Shown here piece by piece: positions 8,862 through 15,154 of a stretch of 64,000 nt of DNA. Every line of letters begins with the position of its first letter. Position 1 is the stretch's first letter. The stretch comes from Bacteroidales bacterium (GTDB lineage Bacteria > Bacteroidota > Bacteroidia > Bacteroidales > F082): positions 1 through 64,000 of the forward strand of contig JACCQN010000006.1 in assembly GCA_015709215.1 (NCBI GenBank). Direction: 5' to 3'. The translations under genes were made by a program, and so were the position numbers. The notes beneath the pieces were generated by a model, which was given only the letters and a program-made list of their open reading frames with translations, made no database searches and was not told the origin of the DNA.

Positions 8862-10314
8862 ATCTTGCATTAATTTAATATTGACAAGCCCCGATGGGCT
8901 GTATGCCTTGCACCGCATCCTGCCCGATGGCAGTGAAAATATCCACTATCTCCACACCGACCACCTCGGCAGTTGGACAGCGGTAACAGACGAAACAGGC
9001 ACAATAATCAACGAGCAGAGTTACGATGCCTGGGGTAACAGAAGAAACCCCACCACCTGGCGAAACTCAGGCTTGTGGCAAGCACCTCGCTATGATCGTG
9101 GCTTTACCGGCCACGAACACTTAGATGGCTTCCAACTCATCAATCCCGATGCACTCCATTTCATTGCGTTTTCGGGATCAGCGACTGCTAACTTTTCGCT
9201 TCACTCCGTTTGCGAAAACCAAGCATCTGCTGGCATGAACGGAAGAATGTACGACCCTGTTGTAAGCCGCATGCTGGCTCCCGACAACTTCGTGCAAACC
9301 CCTGATTTCTCACAAAACTTTAACAGGTACAGCTATGCACTGAATAATCCGTTGATGTTTACGGATCCAGATGGGGAGTTTATTGTAGATGCCATGTTAA
9401 TTGGCGCATTCATTAATGCAGCAATTCAGACAGCTACCGGAAATGTTAATAATGTTGGTGATTTCTTCCTGGCTGCCGGGATAGGTGCTGTTTCAGGTAC
9501 TGCTGGGGCTGGAGTGGGGGCACTAGTAAGTGGTGCATTGTCAACCGCTACAACGTTTGGTGGAGCTGTATTAAATGGAGCTGCTGTGGGTGCTGCTGGT
9601 GGCTTCGCAGGAGGTTTTGTAGGAGGAGCAGGAAATGCGTGGATGGGAGGTGCGAACTTCGGACAAGGCATTCTTTCAGGATTAAATGCAGGTGCCTATA
9701 GCGCAGCAGGTGGAGCCATTTTAGGAGGTGTTTCTGGAGGAATTCAATACAAGAAGCAAATCTATATTTTTCAACAAGGAAATAAACAACTTGGTATAAA
9801 TGGTACAGACCCAGTGCCTGCTAAAGATGTTTTCTTATCTGATGCACAAAAAGCGTGGTATAAAGATGCACCGATGGAGTCTATTAAAAACTTTACCGTC
9901 GAAAATGTGCCAGATAACGCCTTTTCTGGTAAAAATTCAAATGCAATTGCTTCGACTCGTCCACTTTCACAGGCAGGTAAATTAACGGGTATGTCCAATG
10001 TATATTTTAATAAAGCTCTTGCTTTTAATAGCGCAAAAGAACTTTTTTTTGCTATGGGTCATGAGTTTGTTCATGTTTCACAGTTTGCTGCCTTAGCCGG
10101 TAGTCCAGTTTCTCTTGTTGCTAATCCGGATTTTAGAGCCTTGCTTGATTTTCATGCTTATAATTATCAACATACACTTGGAGGTTCTAGTTTGTCTAGT
10201 TATACAAATGAGGACTTAACAAGATGGCTTAAAGACTTTCCTGAGTTTTTGGAATCAATGAATTATATTACTTTTAAATGGACATTAAACCATTCATTTA
10301 AATACCCATTTTGA
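8791..10314 (+). CDS. Orphan RHS tip A with a zincin-like (HEFVH) C-terminal domain
   Basis: The open frame encodes 507 residues, but similarity to the main RHS protein begins only at base 8,887 (SPDGLYALHR). The first roughly 32 residues overlap the preceding gene in another frame, and the ATG at 8,791 may not be a true start. Residues about 33-196 copy the RHS core end (YDAWGNRRNP, GRMYDP, DPDGE) with a 30-residue insertion (bases 9,145-9,234). The 311-residue C-terminal part is a Gly-rich linker followed by a domain containing HEFVH at residues 424-428, the HExxH zinc-binding motif of zincin metallopeptidases. It is typical of a displaced RHS C-terminal cassette that can recombine back into the main gene. 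Whether it is expressed is unknown. Confidence 0.75.
   Translation: MIHYIYLNMGIILCLKSKEIVWSKSCINLILTSPDGLYALHRILPDGSENIHYLHTDHLGSWTAVTDETGTIINEQSYDAWGNRRNPTTWRNSGLWQAPRYDRGFTGHEHLDGFQLINPDALHFIAFSGSATANFSLHSVCENQASAGMNGRMYDPVVSRMLAPDNFVQTPDFSQNFNRYSYALNNPLMFTDPDGEFIVDAMLIGAFINAAIQTATGNVNNVGDFFLAAGIGAVSGTAGAGVGALVSGALSTATTFGGAVLNGAAVGAAGGFAGGFVGGAGNAWMGGANFGQGILSGLNAGAYSAAGGAILGGVSGGIQYKKQIYIFQQGNKQLGINGTDPVPAKDVFLSDAQKAWYKDAPMESIKNFTVENVPDNAFSGKNSNAIASTRPLSQAGKLTGMSNVYFNKALAFNSAKELFFAMGHEFVHVSQFAALAGSPVSLVANPDFRALLDFHAYNYQHTLGGSSLSSYTNEDLTRWLKDFPEFLESMNYITFKWTLNHSFKYPF
9145..9234 (+). repeat. 90-bp in-frame insertion in orphan tip A (copy 1)
   Basis: The 90-bp segment separates the codons for QLIN from MNGRMYDP, which are adjacent in the main RHS gene at 7,381-7,408. 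It begins CCCGAT and carries a 7-bp inverted repeat, TTTTCGC (9,193-9,199) and GCGAAAA (9,212-9,218). A near-identical copy sits at the same place in orphan tip B. It adds 30 residues without breaking the frame. Confidence 0.85.
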
Positions 10315-10315
10315 T

Positions 10316-11119
10316 ATGAAAAGAGAGTGTTTGTTTGTTTTTATTATATTTAATATTTTTTCGCATTTTTCTTTTTCTCAGGATATTATTGTTGAATTGA
10401 CAACAAATTGGAATACGGGTAATGAAATTATAAATGTAGATTCTATTGCAACCGTACCAGAGTTGTATATTTCTTATTTGAATATTACTGACACAAGCTT
10501 TTATTTTCTTAAAAAATCAGGTAGTAGAAATGGCTTTCCTAAAATTCCATGGGGAACAATGGTGCAATTTACAGCTAATGATGATAAAGATATTAACCAA
10601 AACAGAAAAACATTAAGATATTCTAAACACACTGGTTCAAATTACATTGTGCGAATAGGGGGGGGGCCTTTATATAACGATGGCTGGATAATATTTAATG
10701 ACACAACTAACTATGAGGATGAAATAGTATTAGATTACATTAATGATGAAATTGCTGACATTTATCAATATTTGTTTAGCAATGGAAACGAAAAAAAAAC
10801 AGTTAATAAGATTTATTTTATGAACTCTGAAATTGAAAACAACAGTATTTCAAGTTCAGTAAAAGATGCATTTGTTTTTCTAAGGCCAAATGAAGTTTAC
10901 ATAGATACTTTTAATCTAATTGCATTTCAAAAAGTTGGAGGAAATTTTACTTTTCAATTGACTAATGAAGAATCTTTTGATTATGTCTTACTAATGCCAT
11001 CTTGGGATTTTGATGAAAGACACTTTATTGAGCAAAAAAAAGAACTTCCGAAGACTATCAACGAATATTTCTTGTACTCTCGGAAGTTTACCTCGAATAA
11101 AATCAAAGTTTGTTTTTAA
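10316..11119 (+). CDS. Secreted protein of unknown function; candidate immunity protein for tip A
   Basis: This is a 267-residue protein beginning one base after the stop of orphan tip A. Residues 1-21 form a signal peptide (hydrophobic FVFIIFNIF, then SFSQ), so the product is exported. The mature part is polar, with many Asn, Asp and Phe residues and no cysteine pattern, transmembrane helix or recognised domain. It contains a run of seven G bases near 10,660, which could be a site of slippage. Its place directly after a zincin-like toxin tip suggests an immunity or inhibitor function outside the cytoplasm. The family was not recognised from sequence. Confidence 0.65.
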   Translation: MKRECLFVFIIFNIFSHFSFSQDIIVELTTNWNTGNEIINVDSIATVPELYISYLNITDTSFYFLKKSGSRNGFPKIPWGTMVQFTANDDKDINQNRKTLRYSKHTGSNYIVRIGGGPLYNDGWIIFNDTTNYEDEIVLDYINDEIADIYQYLFSNGNEKKTVNKIYFMNSEIENNSISSSVKDAFVFLRPNEVYIDTFNLIAFQKVGGNFTFQLTNEESFDYVLLMPSWDFDERHFIEQKKELPKTINEYFLYSRKFTSNKIKVCF

Positions 11120-11122
11120 CAC

Positions 11123-12490
11123 ATGATTTGGTATAGTGTTTTTATAAGTAATCTTCGTAATAGTCTCCCCGATGGCAGCAGTACTATCCATTACCTCCAC
11201 ACCGACCATACTTCGACTACGCTCAGTACAGGTCTAGGCAGCTGGACAGCAGTAACCAACGAAACTGGCACTATCGTTGACGAGCAGAGTTATGACGCTT
11301 GGGGCAATCGCAGAAACCCATACACCTGGCGAAACTCAGGCTTGTGGCAAGCACCTCGCTATGACAGAGGCTTTACCGGGCACGAACATCTCGATGGCTT
11401 CCAGCTCATCAATCCCGATACACTCCATTTCATTGCGTTTTCGGGATCAGCGACTGCTAACTTTTCGCTTCACTCCGTTTGCGAAAACCAAGCATCTGCT
11501 GGCATGAACGGAAGAATGTACGATCCGGTAGTAAGCCGCATACTGGCCCCCGACAACTTCGTGCAAACCCCAAATTTCTCGCAAAACTTTAACAGGTATA
11601 GCTATGCACTGAATAACCCGTTGATGTTTACGGATCCTGATGGGGAGTTGTTTGGTATCGATGATGCAATAGTTATAACTGCATTGGCAATAATTGGTGC
11701 TTACACAGGTGGCGTTGGCATGAATGAAGGCGAGATGAATCCTTTAAGCTGGGATTGGCAATCACCTGATACTTATTTTGGAATAGGTTTTGGAGCACTA
11801 CTCGGGTATGTTGGAGGGTACGGGCTAGTACATCCAGGCACAGTGGGTTTTGCCCTCGGATTAGGGTCTCCCGCCGGAGGAATATATCTTGCAGGTAATG
11901 CAAGTGATTGGAATTTTGAATGGTCAACAGTAGCAGGTGGTGGAGGAAGCATCGATCTTTCGCAACCGGTTAGCATTAATGATATCATTAATGGATCAAA
12001 CGATAGGGTAAAGCTGTCGGTTGTAGGAAACACTTCATATTGGGATGGCAGGTTCTTTCATGGAACCGAAGAAGAAGCCCGTCGTAATTTAGTAGAAAAC
12101 AGCAAATTTTTAGGTGTTGAGACAGCCTACTGGGCTACTAATAAAGGATATTATTTTGCCCCTACAAGAGGAAATGCATTTTACCCTGAAGACATATTTG
12201 GAGAAGGTGATTTAAACCTTTCAGCCGGATACCGTGAAAATACGTTAAGTAGTACTTATCGTTATGAAGAAGTTTATAGAACTGGTGATTACAATTTGTA
12301 TATTTTGAATCCTTTCGTTTCAAAATATGGATATGTAAAAGTAAATTATCGTGCGCATACACACCCAGGCAGCAGCCCACCAAGTGTAAAAGATTACAAT
12401 CATTCTTATTATCTTGGTTATCGTGGCAAAGTGTTTGGGTGGAATGGTGTTACTTATCCGTATAGAGGTTATTTATATCAATATCAATGA
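11123..12490 (+). CDS. Orphan RHS tip B with a JAMM-like (HTHP...SxxD) C-terminal domain
   Basis: The open frame of 455 residues starts 3 bp after the previous stop. RHS similarity begins at base 11,167 (LPDGSSTIHYLHTDH), so the first 14 or so residues are non-homologous. The core end is kept (YDAWGNRRNP, GRMYDP, DPDGE at residue 171) but carries an 8-residue insertion (11,210-11,233) and the same 30-residue insertion as tip A. The 280-residue C-terminal domain ends with HTHPGSSPPSVKD (residues 412-424), resembling the HxHPx(n)SxxD zinc site of JAB/JAMM peptidases and DUF4329-type toxin domains. The spacing between HP and SxxD is five residues rather than the usual seven. It is probably a metallopeptidase toxin cassette, but without alignment this stays tentative. 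Confidence 0.7.
   Translation: MIWYSVFISNLRNSLPDGSSTIHYLHTDHTSTTLSTGLGSWTAVTNETGTIVDEQSYDAWGNRRNPYTWRNSGLWQAPRYDRGFTGHEHLDGFQLINPDTLHFIAFSGSATANFSLHSVCENQASAGMNGRMYDPVVSRILAPDNFVQTPNFSQNFNRYSYALNNPLMFTDPDGELFGIDDAIVITALAIIGAYTGGVGMNEGEMNPLSWDWQSPDTYFGIGFGALLGYVGGYGLVHPGTVGFALGLGSPAGGIYLAGNASDWNFEWSTVAGGGGSIDLSQPVSINDIINGSNDRVKLSVVGNTSYWDGRFFHGTEEEARRNLVENSKFLGVETAYWATNKGYYFAPTRGNAFYPEDIFGEGDLNLSAGYRENTLSSTYRYEEVYRTGDYNLYILNPFVSKYGYVKVNYRAHTHPGSSPPSVKDYNHSYYLGYRGKVFGWNGVTYPYRGYLYQYQ
11210..11233 (+). repeat. 24-bp in-frame insertion resembling a Bacteroidota short interspersed repeat
   Basis: Twenty-four bases are inserted between the codons for HTDH and LGSW, which are contiguous in the main gene and in tip A. 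The insert contains CTTCGACTACGCTCAGTACA. From memory, this resembles short repeats scattered through many Bacteroidota genomes; no search was done. The frame is preserved and eight residues are added. Confidence 0.65.
11414..11503 (+). repeat. 90-bp in-frame insertion in orphan tip B (copy 2)
   Basis: This is the same 90-bp element as in tip A, at the identical codon boundary before MNGRMYDP, with the same TTTTCGC/GCGAAAA inverted repeat. The few differences (for example GATAC for GATGC) show the two copies are closely related. It is absent from the main RHS gene. Confidence 0.85.
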
Positions 12491-13065
12491 TTATGAATAA
12501 ATTGTTATTGTTTTTCATGGTAATTCTGAATAGCTTAAGTGCTCAGGAGATACATTACTTAGCCAATTTTGCTCTAAACGAAGATGAGATACATATCAGT
12601 CGAGACGAATATTTTCGCTTTGGTAAGGCAAGATCAGAAATTATTCTGATCGATTATTATCAGCTAGGAGATACAAATTGTTACAGATTTACATCAAGTA
12701 TTAATGCGTTGGAAATCATAGCCCGACGACCATGTGCATACATAATTGAACAGAATCTAATGACGTATATTTTTTGTGAGGATAGCATTAGAATATCTGA
12801 TACACTATTGCTTGGTAAAGCATTTGACCAATCTCTTCAAGTGCTGCAATTGCCACAAAGATTGATAAACTGGAAAGAGAATGCTTATTTTGACTGTATG
12901 TTGTTTTATGAATTGTTAAGAATTTTCGATCCTATTATAATTGAGTATCGTTATGTAGGGGGCAAATTGATAGAGGATTATTTTTGCGACAAAAGGTATT
13001 TTAATAGAACTAAGCCAAAATGTATATTATCAGGTAAGTATGAGGATAAATGTAATTGCGAATAA
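12487..13065 (+). CDS. Secreted protein of unknown function; candidate immunity protein for tip B
   Basis: This is a 192-residue protein. The first ATG overlaps the stop of tip B (ATGA); a second ATG two codons on (12,493) is equally possible. Residues 3-19 form a signal peptide (LLLFFMVILNSLSAQ). The mature chain has six or more cysteines, including a C-terminal group (CNC just before the end), which could form disulphides outside the cytoplasm. No family was recognised. Gene order repeats the tip-then-small-exported-protein pattern seen twice upstream, which supports an immunity role by position only. Confidence 0.65.
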   Translation: MIMNKLLLFFMVILNSLSAQEIHYLANFALNEDEIHISRDEYFRFGKARSEIILIDYYQLGDTNCYRFTSSINALEIIARRPCAYIIEQNLMTYIFCEDSIRISDTLLLGKAFDQSLQVLQLPQRLINWKENAYFDCMLFYELLRIFDPIIIEYRYVGGKLIEDYFCDKRYFNRTKPKCILSGKYEDKCNCE

Positions 13066-13136
13066 CCATGAGTTTTATTAAGAAAACCAAGATATAAACA
13101 AGATTTTTTTTCTAAATTGCGAAATCATCTAAAAAA

Positions 13137-13715
13137 GTGCTCAATGCATTATTCAACAACAAAACCATGATCCAGGAATTTGGCTACGACTACGATGCCA
13201 TCGGAAACATGGCCTACCGCAGCAAAACCCTCCCGGGCAGCCAACAGCTGAAAGAAGAGTTTTGGTACGACCAGCTGAACCGCCTTACCGACATCAAATT
13301 AAATGGGCTGCCAACAGGCGGACACAGCTATGATGAGGATGGCCTGGGCAATATAGAAGCCAAAACCGCCGATGGGCAAACACTTTATAGCGATGCCAAA
13401 TACGGCGAAGGCGACTTTGGTCCCCATGCCATTACCTCAGCCACAACCACAGCAGGCATTTTCCCGTCCGAGTCGGATTCCCTACTGGCAGCCTACACCA
13501 GTTATGAGCAGCCTAAAAGCCTTACGCAAGGAGCGCTTGGCCTTTCAATCACATACGGCCACCATCACCAGCGTATCAAACAAGAGTACACTGACCAAAA
13601 GGACATGATACTCAAGCTGTGGGCAGGTGCCTGCGAGTACATCACCCAAAACGGCCAAACCGCCACACTCACTTACCTGAGCAGCCCCAGGCTGGCGCAC
13701 ATTTGCCTGGACTGA
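13137..13715 (+). pseudogene. Truncated RHS core fragment, interrupted at the tip junction
   Basis: From base 13,158 the sequence closely copies the main RHS gene from about base 6,609 (TMIQEFGYDYDAIGNM, YDQLNRLTDIKLNG, LKLWAGACEYIT) for some 530 bp. Similarity stops abruptly at LSSP (base 13,689), exactly where orphan tip A begins its similarity. The frame then runs into a palindromic element and stops after eight unrelated residues (RLAHICLD). It has no plausible start, signal peptide or toxin domain. It is a decayed remnant of a second RHS shell, possibly still a donor for gene conversion of the core. Confidence 0.85.
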
Positions 13716-13735
13716 GCCTGCCGAAGTGTAATGTG
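13692..13735. repeat. REP-like palindromic element at the RHS junction
   Basis: The segment contains arms AGGCTGG...CACATT and AATGTGTGCCT that can fold back on each other, around ACTGAGCCTGCCGAAGTG. The reverse complement of that core (CACTTCGGCAGGCTCAGT) resembles a short repeat I associate from memory with Bacteroidota genomes. It interrupts the RHS fragment directly after the LSSP codons. Confidence 0.55.
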
Positions 13736-14052
13736 TGCCTCTGAAAATTCAGCCAAGCTATTGCGTTTTGGTTATTCGGGATGCAATCCATATCCTCAAA
13801 AAACAATCCCACACCACTATTTTCAGCTAAAAAACATAAATCCATTGATAAGAATTGCTTATTTTTGAAACATGAACCAGACGCTAACTTTTCATTTTTC
13901 CGATGGCAGCAGCACGATCCACTACCTCCATTGGCTTTGGCATTTTAATAACTAATAACTAACAAGTTTTCTTTGCTGCCGTATATTTGTAATGTAAACA
14001 ACTGCATTATCCTGATCACAAATGCGTGCTTTCAGCATCAAGAAAAATCACG
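13716..14052 (+). other. Non-coding scar with a remnant of another RHS tip
   Basis: This stretch has no credible gene. Bases about 13,896-13,927 (CCGATGGCAGCAGCACGATC and following) match the start of tip B (PDGSSTIHYLH) for about 30 bp and then stop. The preceding GACGCTAACTTTTC is weakly like the 90-bp insertion. I read it as the residue of a further deleted tip. The rest shows nothing recognisable before the pdxA promoter. Confidence 0.6.
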
Positions 14053-14060
14053 TACTTTTG
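14053..14060 (+). promoter_or_regulatory. Probable promoter -7 box for pdxA
   Basis: TACTTTTG matches the Bacteroidota -7 consensus TAnnTTTG and lies 18 bp before the pdxA ATG, directly after the accessory region ends. No convincing -33 TTTG was found at the usual spacing. Confidence 0.6.
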
Positions 14061-14078
14061 CTTTAAAATCATCAGGCT

Positions 14079-15149
14079 ATGAAAGCTGAAAATAAAAGAG
14101 AATCAGATACTATGCGTTTTAAAATTGGGATCACTCATGGCGATTTCAATGGGATAGGTTACGAGGTGATACTCAAGACATTGGCTGATAATCGGATGCT
14201 CGAGCTGTTTGCTCCTGTCATCTACGGGCAGTCGAAAGTGGCCTCTTTCTACAAAAAACACCTCGACCTGAATGATATCCACCTCAACCTGGTGAGAGAT
14301 GCTGATCAGGCTCATCCTAAAAGGATTAATATCGTTAACTGTACCGAAAACGACCTGAAAATCGATATAGGTCAAAGCACCAAGGCAGCTGGTGAGGCAG
14401 CTTTTCAGGCGCTCGAAATGGCTTTGCATGACTATAAACATGGCAAGATTCATGCACTGGTTACTGCTCCCATCAACAAGCAAAATATACAATCAAAGCA
14501 ATTTAACTTCCCCGGACATACCGAATACCTGAGCGCTCATTTTGAACAAACCGAACCGCTGATGTTGATGGTTTGGAATGATTTGCGGGTGGGCACACTT
14601 ACGGGACATATACCTTTGAAAGAAGTTCCCACGAAAATTGATGAGGCAATTATTATACGTAAGATCAAACTGTTACAAAAAAGTTTAATCGAAGATTTTG
14701 CTGTTGGCAGACCAAAAATTGCTGTGCTTGGGCTCAATCCGCATGCCGGAGATGGCGGTTTGCTCGGACGCGAAGAAATTGAGGTGATCAATCCTGCCCT
14801 GGAGAAGCTGCGCTCAGAAGGTGTGTTGGTTTTTGGGCCGTTCCCTGCTGATGGATTTTTTGGCTCGGGAGCCTGGAAAAAATACGATGGCGTGATGGGC
14901 ATGTATCACGATCAGGCATTGGCGCCATTTAAAAGTATCGCTTTTGATGGAGGCGTAAACTTTACCGCCGGACTACCTCTTGTTCGCACTTCACCTGCAC
15001 ATGGCACAGCCTATGAACTGGCGGGCGAGAACAAAGCTTCTGAGGAATCCTTCCGTCAGGCCATCTACCTGGCATTGGATGTGCTCAAAAACCGGCTCGC
15101 TTTTGCCGAAATGACAAGTGATCCACTCGTCATAAACCAACCCTCCTGA
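14079..15149 (+). CDS. pdxA: 4-hydroxythreonine-4-phosphate dehydrogenase
   Basis: PdxA oxidises 4-phosphohydroxy-L-threonine in the DXP-dependent pyridoxal phosphate pathway in the cytoplasm. The 356-residue product has the family signatures: ITHGDFNGIGYEVI near the N-terminus, FPGHTEYL (about 147), LNPHAGDGGLLG (about 215), MYHDQALAPFK (about 275) and TSPAHGTAYELAG (about 307). The His residues in these segments correspond to the divalent-metal ligands of the family. A second ATG at 14,112 would give a start closer to most homologues; the promoter at 14,053 allows either. murF-alr follows after 5 bp. That enzyme has a PLP-dependent racemase half, so cofactor supply and use are encoded together. 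Confidence 0.95.
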   Translation: MKAENKRESDTMRFKIGITHGDFNGIGYEVILKTLADNRMLELFAPVIYGQSKVASFYKKHLDLNDIHLNLVRDADQAHPKRINIVNCTENDLKIDIGQSTKAAGEAAFQALEMALHDYKHGKIHALVTAPINKQNIQSKQFNFPGHTEYLSAHFEQTEPLMLMVWNDLRVGTLTGHIPLKEVPTKIDEAIIIRKIKLLQKSLIEDFAVGRPKIAVLGLNPHAGDGGLLGREEIEVINPALEKLRSEGVLVFGPFPADGFFGSGAWKKYDGVMGMYHDQALAPFKSIAFDGGVNFTAGLPLVRTSPAHGTAYELAGENKASEESFRQAIYLALDVLKNRLAFAEMTSDPLVINQPS

Positions 15150-15154
15150 AAATC

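Noticed and set aside
9145..13735. Repeated short segments considered as a CRISPR array
   Set aside because: The repeats are dispersed, differ in type, lack regular spacers and lie within RHS coding sequence.
7126..13935. Transposon or phage origin of the RHS array
   Set aside because: No transposase, integrase, terminal repeats or target-site duplications were seen; homologous recombination between RHS cores explains the layout better.
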